This document shows, piece after piece, positions 14,773 through 22,381 of a DNA stretch of 60,412 nucleotides. A program made the translations under genes and the position numbers. This DNA comes from a virus. The stretch's first letter is position 1. The number at the start of each line of letters is the position of its first letter. The notes under the pieces were generated by a model, which saw only the letters and a program-made list of their open reading frames with translations, was not told the DNA's origin and searched no databases. Location: positions 1 through 60,412 of the IMG/VR virus record IMGVR_UViG_3300034522_000052; one strand, written 5' to 3'.

Positions 14773-14801
14773 ATGATAGGAAGGAATAACTAACAATGCA
14801 A
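14773..14801 (-). promoter_or_regulatory. Leftward early promoter (PL)
   Basis: Minus strand: TTGCAT (14801-14796), a 17-bp spacer, TATCAT (14778-14773). Drives the basic peptide genes and the long leftward operon. It lies just downstream of the repressor gene terminator. No repressor-type operator repeat is obvious around it. Confidence 0.7.
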
Positions 14802-14864
14802 TAGGGTGGTAAGAAAAATTTAACTGCGTGAGCGAGTGTCGCACAGACTGTTGAAGTGGGGGTA

Positions 14865-14890
14865 AGAAAAAACCCGCCAATTGGCGGGCT
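14865..14890 (-). terminator. Repressor gene terminator
   Basis: CCCGCCAATTGGCGGG perfect palindromic stem followed on the minus strand by six Ts, 24 bp after the repressor stop. Insulates PL from repressor transcription. Confidence 0.85.
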
Positions 14891-14913
14891 GTGCAGCATG
14901 ATGTCGGGGGGGG

Positions 14914-15519
14914 TTATGCCCTTCTTAGCTCGATCATCTTACCAAGGATAAGGGCGTCACTGGCTTTCAGGAAACCGAAGTGGGGGTCATCAACGACTAG
15001 GTTCATTCCATCAAGAGCTGTCTTAGCTCGGAGGAGCAGGACCTTATCTCCGTGCCGTACCAATGCAATGTCCTCAGGAACTAACTTGCGCTGTTCAGGG
15101 CTCATATCAATGACTATGACATCTCCCTTATGGATGCCACTACCGGCCAAGTCGTCGTTGGCTGCAACCACGGCACACAAGTGACCACCTTCCTCTACGA
15201 CCAGGTGGCGGCCGGTATCAATTAGCGGGATGGCATCGCTTGGCTGGCCAGCCAGATCGGCGAGTTCCCAGATTGGCACCTTCGATATTTCCATGCTTGA
15301 TGCGTATTCAGAGCTGCTTTTCCCTACGAAAAGCCATATCGGGTCACAACCAAGCACTCTTGATATACCCAAGACGCTGCTGATTCTTGGGTCGGTAGTG
15401 TTGCCGTGGATGATGGCACTCAGCGTTGGTTTTGATAGGCCCGTTTTTCTAGCCAGATCTGCTGGCTTAAGACCTTTCTCATCCATCAGTTGCTGGAGTC
15501 TTTCGTTAAAGGAAGACAT
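14914..15519 (-). CDS. CI-type phage repressor with degenerate S24 domain
   Basis: 201 residues from ATG 15519; in-frame starts at 15531 and 15552 are possible. Residues 8-45 are a helix-turn-helix (LMDEKGLKPADLARKTGLSK). The C-terminal half has the LexA/CI fold (KGDVIVIDMSPEQ...ALVRHGDKVLLLRAK). In my alignment with lambda CI, Asp stands where Ser149 should be (AANDD against EGNSM) and Leu where Lys192 should be, so self-cleavage is unlikely. It should bind the operators at 15575-15611 and block cro. Confidence 0.85.
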   Translation of the reverse strand: MSSFNERLQQLMDEKGLKPADLARKTGLSKPTLSAIIHGNTTDPRISSVLGISRVLGCDPIWLFVGKSSSEYASSMEISKVPIWELADLAGQPSDAIPLIDTGRHLVVEEGGHLCAVVAANDDLAGSGIHKGDVIVIDMSPEQRKLVPEDIALVRHGDKVLLLRAKTALDGMNLVVDDPHFGFLKASDALILGKMIELRRA

Positions 15520-15574
15520 CAATTTCACCATATCGTTAGATTCAACAAACATATCCCATTATGCCTCTGTGCAA

Positions 15575-15619
15575 GTTAGGTTTGTTTTTGTTGCTTAGTT
15601 AGTTTGTTCTTACTAATAT
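15575..15619 (+). promoter_or_regulatory. PR promoter with repressor/Cro operator repeats
   Basis: TTGCTT (15591-15596), 17-bp spacer, TAATAT (15614-15619): a good promoter reading into cro. Two direct repeats, GTTAGGTTTGTTTTT (15575-15589) and GTTAGTTTGTTCTT (15598-15611), are 23 bp apart, about two helical turns, one on each side of the -35. They are the best operator candidates. A repressor-maintenance promoter for the minus strand is not clear. Confidence 0.65.
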
Positions 15620-15646
15620 TGCTGTGGATACATAAGGGGACCAACC

Positions 15647-15862
15647 ATGCGAATTGAAGAACCGATTGAGTTTTTTGGCAGTGCAGCAAAGGCTGCAAGT
15701 GCCATTGGTTACAACCGGGTTTGTTTTAACGACTGGAAGAAAAAGAACGGCGGGATCGTGTCCCCAAAGGCTGCGGCCCTGTTTGTTGGGGCAAGCAACG
15801 GGGCTTTGGATTTCGGGTTTGGCGATTACTCCAGTTCTGACAAAGCACAGCAAGCGGCCTAA
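15647..15862 (+). CDS. cro: Cro-like repressor
   Basis: 71 residues; FGSAAKAASAIGYNRVCFNDWKK is a Cro/YdaS-type helix-turn-helix with the usual G-S-xxAA start and W-K end. First gene of the rightward operon, divergent from the repressor. ATG preceded by AAGGGGACCAACC. Confidence 0.85.
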   Translation: MRIEEPIEFFGSAAKAASAIGYNRVCFNDWKKKNGGIVSPKAAALFVGASNGALDFGFGDYSSSDKAQQAA

Positions 15863-15895
15863 CCAGTCGCCCAACCATCCACAGGACCCAAGACC

Positions 15896-16597
15896 ATGAC
15901 CAATCTGAGCCTTATCAACAACAACGACCAGACCATGAGCAGCGTTGAGATCGCTGAACTGACAGGGAAAGAGCACAAGAACGTTCTGGCCGATATCCGC
16001 AAAATGCTGGTCGAAATTCAATCGGCTGAAAAGCCAGCCGATTACAAAGACGGCAGAGGTCGCACCCAGCCGTGCCTTTTGCTGACCAAGGAAGAAACCC
16101 TCTGCCTTGTTGCTGGCTACAGTGCCGCCCTGCGCATGGCGATCATCAAGCGCTGGCAGGAGCTGGAATCCCAGCAGGGGCCGCAGATCCCGCAGACCTA
16201 TGCCGCCGCGCTGCTTGAGGCCGGACGCCTTGCGCTGGAAGTGGAGCAGAAAAACCATCTGTTGGCGGTTCAGGCACCCAAGGTGGCATTTGCCGATCGC
16301 GTTGCCGGTGATGACAAGGGCGTCAATATCGGCAACTACGCCCGCGCTGTCGGGCTCGGACAGAACGTGCTGTTTCGGGCGTTGCGCGATCATCGCATCC
16401 TGATGAGCGGCGGGAACCGGCACAACCTGCCGTTTCAGGACTACATCGAGCGCGGTTACTTCACCGTCAAGGAGGGCACCCGCACCAACAACGATGAAAC
16501 AGTCCCTACTTTCACGCCCATGGTGACCGGCAAAGGTCAGCAGTGGCTGACCCGACGACTGATCGACCTTGGCTATTTGAAGCCCATCGCCGCCTGA
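15896..16597 (+). CDS. Rha-type antirepressor with C-terminal KilAC domain
   Basis: 233 residues. N-terminal Rha domain (MSSVEIAELTGKEHKNVLAD, LLTKEETLCLVAGYSAALRM). C-terminal KilAC/Ant domain from about residue 125 (APKVAFADRVAGDDKGVNIG, NYARAVGLGQNVLFRALRDH, GYFTVKEGTR, MVTGKGQQWL). Such proteins counter phage repressors. Directly after cro, it would be made early once PR opens. Leader ACAGGACCCAAGACC. Confidence 0.88.
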   Translation: MTNLSLINNNDQTMSSVEIAELTGKEHKNVLADIRKMLVEIQSAEKPADYKDGRGRTQPCLLLTKEETLCLVAGYSAALRMAIIKRWQELESQQGPQIPQTYAAALLEAGRLALEVEQKNHLLAVQAPKVAFADRVAGDDKGVNIGNYARAVGLGQNVLFRALRDHRILMSGGNRHNLPFQDYIERGYFTVKEGTRTNNDETVPTFTPMVTGKGQQWLTRRLIDLGYLKPIAA

Positions 16598-16638
16598 CCA
16601 CCGGCCAGCTTTTCTATCCAACATAGAGGACCAACCCC

Positions 16639-17028
16639 ATGGGAAGAGTAACGCTCCCCGATCATGAAAATATGAGCACCCGCTCCCCGCTGCGGGTGCG
16701 TGGCACGCCGGCGCAGCGCCAGGTATGGCAGGAAGTCGGCGCCGAGTGTGGCATGACCGAAACCGCATTTGCGCGCGCTTCATTGCTGATCTTGCTCAAG
16801 GCCATATCTCAGCATGAGCCCGGCATCTTGGCGAGGGCCGTAAAACGGGCCAATCGAAGCCTGCTCGAGCAGGGATTCCCGCCCGTGACCGTCGAGGAGA
16901 TCCTGGATGGCTCCGGCCTGCCCGAGCGCGGCCTGCTCCAGTTCAGCCAAGCAGACGAGGCCGCCTACAACGAGGAGCGCCCGCTGCGCCCCCTGCAAAA
17001 ACTCATCAACTTCGTTATCGGGAGGTAA
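16639..17028 (+). CDS. Hypothetical protein at the CII position (129 aa)
   Basis: Begins MGRVTLPDHENMSTRSPLRV, with TPAQRQVWQEVGAECGMTET and AFARASLLILL following. Mostly helical. It sits where lambdoid phages carry cII, but no CII signature is visible. ATG preceded by AGAGGACCAACCCC. Confidence 0.6.
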   Translation: MGRVTLPDHENMSTRSPLRVRGTPAQRQVWQEVGAECGMTETAFARASLLILLKAISQHEPGILARAVKRANRSLLEQGFPPVTVEEILDGSGLPERGLLQFSQADEAAYNEERPLRPLQKLINFVIGR

Positions 17029-17032
17029 CCCC

Positions 17033-17251
17033 ATGACCATGCAACTCCGTCCGCCGCGCCCGGCATCCCAGCACGTCAGTGATCGCGACAACATCATCCT
17101 GAAGTCGGTCATGCACGAGCTGGCCCTAGCCCTCGACGAGCCGCTGATCTCGACCGCTCACGCAGCCGGCACCGACCGCCAAGCCGTTCGCCTGGCCCGC
17201 GAGCTCGAAGCCCGCACCCTTGAACGTGCCGAGGCACAACCCAGCGCATAG
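17033..17251 (+). CDS. Small hypothetical helical protein (72 aa)
   Basis: MTMQLRPPRPASQHVSDRDN, then two helices ending RELEARTLERAEAQPSA. ATG at 17033 with GGAGG seven bases upstream and 4 bp after the previous stop. Unknown role. Confidence 0.55.
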   Translation: MTMQLRPPRPASQHVSDRDNIILKSVMHELALALDEPLISTAHAAGTDRQAVRLARELEARTLERAEAQPSA

Positions 17252-17258
17252 GCAGTAC

Positions 17259-17281
17259 CTGCCCGCCTCACCAGCGGGCAG
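17259..17281 (+). promoter_or_regulatory. Perfect 8-bp GC-rich hairpin
   Basis: CTGCCCGC/GCGGGCAG with a 7-base loop, between two early genes. No T-run follows, so it may be a pause or RNA-stability element rather than a terminator. Confidence 0.4.
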
Positions 17282-17304
17282 CTTAAACACCACAGGACCC
17301 AACA

Positions 17305-17472
17305 ATGACCAATTCAACCATGGCCCATGGGGGCCACCCCTTGCTGCACTCTTTGCCGCATGACCTCGCCCACTGCCCGCTGTGCGGCGGTGAGCTGCAG
17401 TCCGGCACCAATGACCGCGCCTATGAGTGCCCAGCCTGTGAGTGCACCGAGCAGGAGGTGACCAATGGCTAA
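17305..17472 (+). CDS. 55-residue zinc-ribbon peptide
   Basis: Two knuckles, CPLCGG and CPACEC, spaced 18 residues apart, are typical of a zinc ribbon (Com-like or rubredoxin-type small phage proteins). ATG at 17305 follows ACAGGACCCAACA; it overlaps the next gene by 8 bp. DNA, RNA or protein binding is possible. Confidence 0.6.
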   Translation: MTNSTMAHGGHPLLHSLPHDLAHCPLCGGELQSGTNDRAYECPACECTEQEVTNG

Positions 17473-17596
17473 TCCGTCATCTGTTGCCACCTGGGAGCTC
17501 TATGAGCTCAGGAAGCGCGAATTACAGCAACAGGGCCTTACCCAGCACGAGTACGAGCTGGCTGTGCGCCGATTGGCTGATGAATTGGAGGTGTGA
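17465..17596 (+). CDS. 43-residue hypothetical peptide before the replication gene
   Basis: MANPSSVATWELYELRKREL, then a second helix (EYELAVRRLADELEV). ATG lies within the end of the zinc-ribbon gene behind AGGAGG, and the stop is 1 base before the initiator gene start. Tight spacing supports coding; function unknown. Confidence 0.5.
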   Translation: MANPSSVATWELYELRKRELQQQGLTQHEYELAVRRLADELEV

Positions 17597-17597
17597 G

Positions 17598-18431
17598 ATG
17601 GCGGCGCTTTTGAAGTTTCCAGATAGACGCCCACAGAGTGCCCCACAGGAGGTTCGTGTGGCAGACCTTGATGATGGCTATACCCGCATTGCCAATGAGC
17701 TCTACGAGGCGCTGATAGGTGCAAACCTGACTCGTAACCAGGCGAAGGTTGCTCACGCCATCACGCGCAAGACATATGGCTTCAACAAAAAGACCGACCG
17801 GATAAGTGATAGCCAGATTGCTGACCTGACAAAGCTTCCTCGCCAGAAGGTAAACAAGGCAAAAAATGAGCTGATCGCGATGAAGGTGGTCATTCGTAGC
17901 GGCCACGAAATAGGTCCCAATAAGAACCTTTTTGAGTGGGAAATTGAGTGTCACCAAAACGGTGACAGTGTCACTAATACAGTGACAAAAAGTGTCACCA
18001 AAACCGTGACAAGGGTGTCACCAAAACAGGGACACACAAAAGACACTATTCAAAAGACAGTAAAGACAACTACTGATGGGGCATCAGCTTGCGCTGAACC
18101 CCCAGCAGCAACCCCCGAAAAGCGACCAGTGAAAAATACACCATACCAGGCGATCCTGGATGCTTACCACGAAATACTCCCTGAGATGCCAGCCATCCGT
18201 GAGCTGACCGATTCTCGCAAAACCAAAATCAGGAACTTCTGGACCAAGTTCAAGTTCGACGAGACCCGCTGGCGCGCCTACTTGGATTTCATCGCCAAGA
18301 ACTGCCGTTGGATGTGCGAGAGCCGTCCGCGCCGCGATGGCGAGTCGGCCTGGAAGCCGAAGAACTTGGATTTTTTGGTGACCGAGAGGTGTTATCTGGG
18401 CGTGCGGGAGGGGCGGTTCAATGACGAGTGA
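17598..18431 (+). CDS. Lambda O-like replication initiator
   Basis: 277 residues. Residues 20-115 form the O N-terminal DNA-binding domain (DDGYTRIANELYEALIGANL, TRNQAKVAHAITRKTYGFNK, LTKLPRQKVNKAKNEL). A low-complexity Thr/Val linker encoded by the iterons follows (about residues 118-145). The C-terminal domain starts at NTPYQAILDAYHEILPEMPA. O proteins bind the iterons within their own gene and recruit helicase. It overlaps dnaB by 11 bp. The longer in-frame extension upstream overlaps the previous small genes and is rejected. Confidence 0.88.
   Translation: MAALLKFPDRRPQSAPQEVRVADLDDGYTRIANELYEALIGANLTRNQAKVAHAITRKTYGFNKKTDRISDSQIADLTKLPRQKVNKAKNELIAMKVVIRSGHEIGPNKNLFEWEIECHQNGDSVTNTVTKSVTKTVTRVSPKQGHTKDTIQKTVKTTTDGASACAEPPAATPEKRPVKNTPYQAILDAYHEILPEMPAIRELTDSRKTKIRNFWTKFKFDETRWRAYLDFIAKNCRWMCESRPRRDGESAWKPKNLDFLVTERCYLGVREGRFNDE
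17949..18034 (+). other. Predicted replication origin: four iterons inside the O gene
   Basis: Four imperfect 19-bp palindromes: TGTCACCAAAACGGTGACA (17949), TGTCACTAATACAGTGACA (17969), TGTCACCAAAACCGTGACA (17993) and TGTCACCAAAACAGGGACA (18016). Starts are spaced 20, 24 and 23 bp. An A-rich stretch (18035-18075) follows, as in lambda ori. The O protein N-domain should bind them. Confidence 0.82.
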
Positions 18432-19833
18432 TGCAATGGGGTTTGTGCCCCCTCACAACTTCGAGGCAGAGCAGTCTGTGCTGGGCGGGCTGATGCTGCG
18501 GGCTGACTCGTTCCACGACTTGGGCCTGTCTGAACGCGATTTTTACAGTCGCCCGCACCAGATCATTTTCGGGGCGATCTCCCAACTGATCGCCGCCAAG
18601 CAGCCGGTTGACATCATGACAGTGCAGCACCGTATCGAGCAGGACGGCGAGCTCGATGTTGCCGGCGGGTTTGCCTACCTAGTCGAGATCGCCAAGAACA
18701 CCCCAAGCGCGGCGAACATCGTGACCTATGGGGGGATGGTGCGTAGCGCTGCAGAGCGGCGCTTCGCTGTTGCCAAGCTGCATGACTGTATCGCGGCGAT
18801 GATGGAGCCTGGATTCAGCAACACCGATGAGCGGTTCGCTGCGATGGGGTCGCTGTTGTCTGAGGTCGATGCCAAGCGCTCTGGGGGTGTGACCGGGATT
18901 GCGGTACACGCCAGCGAAATCGTGCGGGACTGGTGTGATGAGCTGGATCGCCGGGCAAGCCGCCGCCCAGGGGAGATGACCGGTTATGCCACGGGGATCG
19001 CGTCCTTGGATGAGTTGCTCTACCCAGGTGGGATCAGCCCTACGGCGCTGGTGTGTATCGGAGCTCGACCGAAGATGGGCAAGACCACGCTGATGGCGAG
19101 CCTGTGTAACCACACGTCGCTGGTCAAGAAACTCCCTGTGGTTGGTTTTTCGCTGGAGATGACACGGGGTGAGCTGTTCGAGGTCATGGTATCGCAAGCG
19201 TCCGGTGTCTCCGGCAAGCATCTGAAATCAATGTCTGACCAGTGCAAGATGGACAAGGCCTACGCTGTTGCCGCAGAGCTTGGTAACTCCAAACTCCATA
19301 TCGCAGATCTGCCTGGGCTGACTGTGCACCAGGTGGTGCGTGAGAGTCGCCGGCTGAAGCGACAGTTCGGTCAGCTCGGGCTGATCGCTGTTGACTACCT
19401 GACGCTGATGACTGCCGACAAGGCTGAGCGTAACGATCTGGCTTACGGCGCGATAACCAAGGCGCTCAAGATGCTGGCCAAGGAGATGGGTTGCCCGGTG
19501 ATCCTGCTGACTCAGCTCAATCGAGGGCTGGAGCAGCGTGCAGACAAACGCCCGGTTCCCAGCGACAGCCGTGACACCGGCCAGATCGAGCAGGATTGCG
19601 ATGTGTGGATCGGCTGTTATCGCGATGAGGTCTATAACGAGGCTTCCCCGATGGCAGGAGTCATGGAGTTGCTGGTCAGGCTCAACCGAGGCGGTAAGAC
19701 GGGAACCGCTTACTGCCAGTTCCATGATGGGGTGATCTCAAATATCGACCAGCAAGAGGTTGCGCGCATGGCACATGCTGCAGAAGTGGAACGCAGCAAA
19801 TCCAAGCCAGCGAAAGGGGGGTGGGATGGCTGA
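18421..19833 (+). CDS. dnaB: Replicative DNA helicase, DnaB family
   Basis: 470 residues, full length. N-terminal DnaB domain (PPHNFEAEQSVLGGLMLRAD). RecA-like motor with Walker A GARPKMGKTTLM near residue 222, Walker B LIAVDYLTLM near 324, and the LTQLNRGLEQRADKRPVPSD motif. Encoding its own helicase next to O, the phage need not capture host DnaB. GGAGGGG precedes the ATG. Confidence 0.95.
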   Translation: MTSDAMGFVPPHNFEAEQSVLGGLMLRADSFHDLGLSERDFYSRPHQIIFGAISQLIAAKQPVDIMTVQHRIEQDGELDVAGGFAYLVEIAKNTPSAANIVTYGGMVRSAAERRFAVAKLHDCIAAMMEPGFSNTDERFAAMGSLLSEVDAKRSGGVTGIAVHASEIVRDWCDELDRRASRRPGEMTGYATGIASLDELLYPGGISPTALVCIGARPKMGKTTLMASLCNHTSLVKKLPVVGFSLEMTRGELFEVMVSQASGVSGKHLKSMSDQCKMDKAYAVAAELGNSKLHIADLPGLTVHQVVRESRRLKRQFGQLGLIAVDYLTLMTADKAERNDLAYGAITKALKMLAKEMGCPVILLTQLNRGLEQRADKRPVPSDSRDTGQIEQDCDVWIGCYRDEVYNEASPMAGVMELLVRLNRGGKTGTAYCQFHDGVISNIDQQEVARMAHAAEVERSKSKPAKGGWDG

Positions 19834-20137
19834 TTTTTTCAATCCTGACGTGAGTGCCGCGGTCGTGGCCGCGAAATTCTGCCGGGTGGTGATCTATCCC
19901 GCCGTGCGGGGCTGGTGTGGGGAGCGGATGCAGCTCGAGGTGGCCGACGAGATCGATGCGCTGGGATACACCGACCAGCGGCGTGGCGCAGGGCATTGGC
20001 TGGTGCAGAGCACGACGCCGGAGCGAGTGGCTGAGGAGGCTGCACGGCTGAGAGCCGCGCCAGTGCTGGTGTTGCGAGGTGGTGATTCATTTGGGGTTGT
20101 GGATAACTTCGAGAGGGAGGGCCTTGCCAACCAGTGA
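19826..20137 (+). CDS. Hypothetical nin-region protein (103 aa)
   Basis: Overlaps the dnaB stop by 8 bp. MADFFNPDVSAAVVAAKFCR..., with a second half QSTTPERVAEEAARLRAAPV. Resembles no named Nin protein that I can identify. A 76-bp gap with no gene follows. Confidence 0.6.
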   Translation: MADFFNPDVSAAVVAAKFCRVVIYPAVRGWCGERMQLEVADEIDALGYTDQRRGAGHWLVQSTTPERVAEEAARLRAAPVLVLRGGDSFGVVDNFEREGLANQ

Positions 20138-20213
20138 CACAAGGGGTAGCGCCCCGTACCATTGCCAGTGCCGGACCTAGACCACCCGGCTGTTTAACCA
20201 AAGGACCTAGACC

Positions 20214-20507
20214 ATGACCAAGCCGCATACCCGAGATCTATCCATCGCGACCCAGTTGGGGCGCGTGATATCCATCATGAGCGACGGCAAGGCCCGCACC
20301 CTGCGCGACATCGAGCGCGAGTGCTGGAGCCGCTACGGCCACGCCGACACCCAGGCCGCCATCAGCGCCAGACTGCGTGAAGTCTGCTGCCACGGCTGGG
20401 TGAAGCACTCCAACTGCAAAAACATCGACGGCAAGCAGGTGTGGCATTACCGCATCGAGCTGCCTCCCACCACCGAGGCCGTTGCAGCCAAGGCGGTGGC
20501 GGCATGA
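20214..20507 (+). CDS. Small winged-helix-like protein (97 aa)
   Basis: MTKPHTRDLSIATQLGRVIS..., GKARTLRDIERECWSRYGHA, DTQAAISARLREVCCHGWVK and a terminal strand form the pattern of a small winged helix, common in phage early regions. ATG behind AAAGGACCTAGACC; its stop overlaps the next start. Confidence 0.65.
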   Translation: MTKPHTRDLSIATQLGRVISIMSDGKARTLRDIERECWSRYGHADTQAAISARLREVCCHGWVKHSNCKNIDGKQVWHYRIELPPTTEAVAAKAVAA

Positions 20508-21040
20508 CTACCCTGACACAATCCCAAGTGGCCCAATTCCGTGAGCTGGTGATTGCCCAGCACGGGGAGGTGTTCACGACTTCCCGCCAGGTTGCTGAGC
20601 TGTTTGGTAAGCGGCACAAGGACGTTCTGAAAGCCCTTCGCAACCTGGAATGTTCACCTGATTTTGCAGGGCGCAATTTTGCGCTTTGCCATGATTTCAG
20701 TGAGTTACAGAACTGCAAGCCACTCCCGTACTACCAGATGACCAAGGATGGGATGATCTTTCTGGTCATGGGATTCATTGGCCCTCAAGCAGCCAAGTTC
20801 AAGGAGCTCTACATCCTTGCTTTCAACTGGATGGCCGAGCAGATCCGCACCACCCATGAGCTGACCCACTGGCAGCACGACTTCACCAGGCGAGAGGCTG
20901 CGTCCGTTGCCAATGGCTCGATGCATGGGCAAGGCCTGGCCCGCCGCCGCATCGAGAAGCATGCTCTGAGCCAGGAGCAGGCAGCTATCCATGCGAAGCT
21001 CCAGCTGTGCTTGAACCTGACCGGTGAGGTGGCGGCTTAA
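20504..21040 (+). CDS. Rha family regulatory protein
   Basis: 178 residues; VFTTSRQVAELFGKRHKDVL, FAGRNFALCHDFSELQNCKP, YQMTKDGMIFLVMGFIGPQA and FKELYILAFNWMAEQ are the Rha (pRha) core. Unlike the protein at 15896 it has no KilAC domain; its C-terminus is a helical tail (RRRIEKHALSQEQAAIHAKL). Rha proteins interfere with phage growth or repressors in some hosts. Confidence 0.85.
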   Translation: MTTLTQSQVAQFRELVIAQHGEVFTTSRQVAELFGKRHKDVLKALRNLECSPDFAGRNFALCHDFSELQNCKPLPYYQMTKDGMIFLVMGFIGPQAAKFKELYILAFNWMAEQIRTTHELTHWQHDFTRREAASVANGSMHGQGLARRRIEKHALSQEQAAIHAKLQLCLNLTGEVAA

Positions 21041-21042
21041 CC

Positions 21043-21636
21043 ATGGAGCTCACCCTTCTGAAAATGTCCGGCGGGGTGCTTGCCCCGTCCACTCCGGCCG
21101 ATGCAGAAGCCATCAAGCTGATGCCGATCGGTACCACCATCCTGGCCAAGGGCAAGGGGCGCCGCAACCTGGCGTTTCATCGCCGTTTCTTCGCCCTGCT
21201 CAACCTGACTTTCGATTACTGGGAGCCAACTGGCGGCATGGTATCGCCAGCAGAACAGGGGATCCTGTCCCGGTTTGTTCGCTACCTCGCCCAGTTCGGC
21301 GCTGGCAACGTGCTGAACAAGGCCAAGGATGAGTTTATCGACCAGCTGGCCAGCAGCCGTATCGAGCGCCACGGTCCCCAGGCTGAGAAGTCGTTTGAGG
21401 TGATGCGCAAGTGGCTCACTGTCGAGGCCGGTTATTACACCGTGGTGATGCTGCCGGATGGCGGCATGCGCAAGGAGGCCAAGAGCGTCAGCTTTGCCAA
21501 GATGGATCAGACTGAGTTCTCCGACCTGTACCGGGCTGTGTTCGGGGTCTGCTGGCGCTATGTGCTGAGCAAGCAGTTTGCCACCGAGGAGGAGGCTGAG
21601 AACGCCTGCGCCCAACTGATGGGTTTTGCCGGATGA
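21043..21636 (+). CDS. DUF1367 family nin-region protein
   Basis: 197 residues with the DUF1367 signature: LLKMSGGVLAPSTPADAEAI, GKGRRNLAFHRRFFALLNLT, FDYWEP, and FSDLYRAVFGVCWRYVLS. Common in lambdoid phages between replication and Q genes. No experimental function known to me. Confidence 0.85.
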   Translation: MELTLLKMSGGVLAPSTPADAEAIKLMPIGTTILAKGKGRRNLAFHRRFFALLNLTFDYWEPTGGMVSPAEQGILSRFVRYLAQFGAGNVLNKAKDEFIDQLASSRIERHGPQAEKSFEVMRKWLTVEAGYYTVVMLPDGGMRKEAKSVSFAKMDQTEFSDLYRAVFGVCWRYVLSKQFATEEEAENACAQLMGFAG

Positions 21637-21962
21637 GATTCGAGACCAGCCCAATCCGCTCCAGCGACCTGCGCGATGGCGCTCGCGGCCAGCTCTGCAA
21701 GATCCAGCTTGCCGGGGTCTGCATAGGTGGCACTGAAACCACCGTGCTGGCCCATCTGCCCAGTGCTCCGCATGGAATGGCCCTCAAGGGGGATGATTTG
21801 GTGGCGGTTGAGGCGTGCTGCGCTTGCCATGACGCCATTGATGGCCGTATTGCCTACGACTGGCAGCCCGGGGAGCGTGAAGAGGTTACCTATAGCGCCC
21901 TGACCCGTCAGTTGCACAGCTGGGTGGTGCGTGAGCTTGTCAGTGTGAAGGGGGCGGCATGA
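21633..21962 (+). CDS. DUF1364 HNH-like small nuclease-type protein
   Basis: 109 residues. SDLRDGARGQLCKIQLAGVC..., ETTVLAHLPSAPHGMALKGD and ACCACHDAIDGR give the Cys/His pattern of DUF1364 phage proteins (HNH/Endonuclease-VII-like zinc fold). It may process recombination intermediates. Overlaps both neighbours by 4 bp. Confidence 0.82.
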   Translation: MRFETSPIRSSDLRDGARGQLCKIQLAGVCIGGTETTVLAHLPSAPHGMALKGDDLVAVEACCACHDAIDGRIAYDWQPGEREEVTYSALTRQLHSWVVRELVSVKGAA

Positions 21963-22381
21963 TCCACCTCACCGCCCTCGATGCGGCCCGGTTACTGGGT
22001 AGCAGCCCGAAGGTCAGGACCGCAGCCAACCAGGTGCGCAAGGCCCAGCAGGTCACGTCCCTGCACGACAAGGTGCTGGCCCAGCTTGTTGGTTTCCCTG
22101 ACCCCGCCACCGAGCTGTTGTTCCACCCCAAGCGCAAATGGCGCTTCGACTACGCCTGGCCCACCCGCATGGTCGCCCTTGAGGTCCACGGCGGGATCCA
22201 CTCCGGTGGCCGGCACACCCGGGGGAGGGGGTTTGTAGAGGACCGGGCCAAGATGAACGAGGCCACCTTGCTCGGGTGGACCGTGTTGGAAGTTACCCCG
22301 GAACACATCAAATCCGGCCAGTTGCGCGCTTGGCTGCTCGCCGCCTTCAATCAGGACCAAGACCAGAGGACCAAACCATGA
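21959..22381 (+). CDS. Putative PD-(D/E)XK endonuclease (140 aa)
   Basis: Residues about 43-75 give ELLFHPKRKWRFDYAWPTRM then VALEVHGGIHSGG: a Glu, the FDYAW Asp, and a Glu-x-Val-H core as in restriction-endonuclease-like nucleases. RHTRGRGFVEDRAKMNEATL and GWTVLEVTPEHI follow. This class appears at the Rus/NinG resolvase position in phages, so Holliday-junction or branch cleavage is likely, but not shown. Confidence 0.7.
   Translation: MIHLTALDAARLLGSSPKVRTAANQVRKAQQVTSLHDKVLAQLVGFPDPATELLFHPKRKWRFDYAWPTRMVALEVHGGIHSGGRHTRGRGFVEDRAKMNEATLLGWTVLEVTPEHIKSGQLRAWLLAAFNQDQDQRTKP

Noticed and set aside
15599-16783. 394-codon minus-strand frame opposite cro and the Rha gene
   Set aside because: Would cross the PR promoter and Cro; composition typical of antisense shadow frames.
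17442-17597. N-terminal extension of the O-like protein by 52 codons
   Set aside because: Overlaps two better-supported small genes in other frames; the ATG at 17598 gives the normal family N-terminus.
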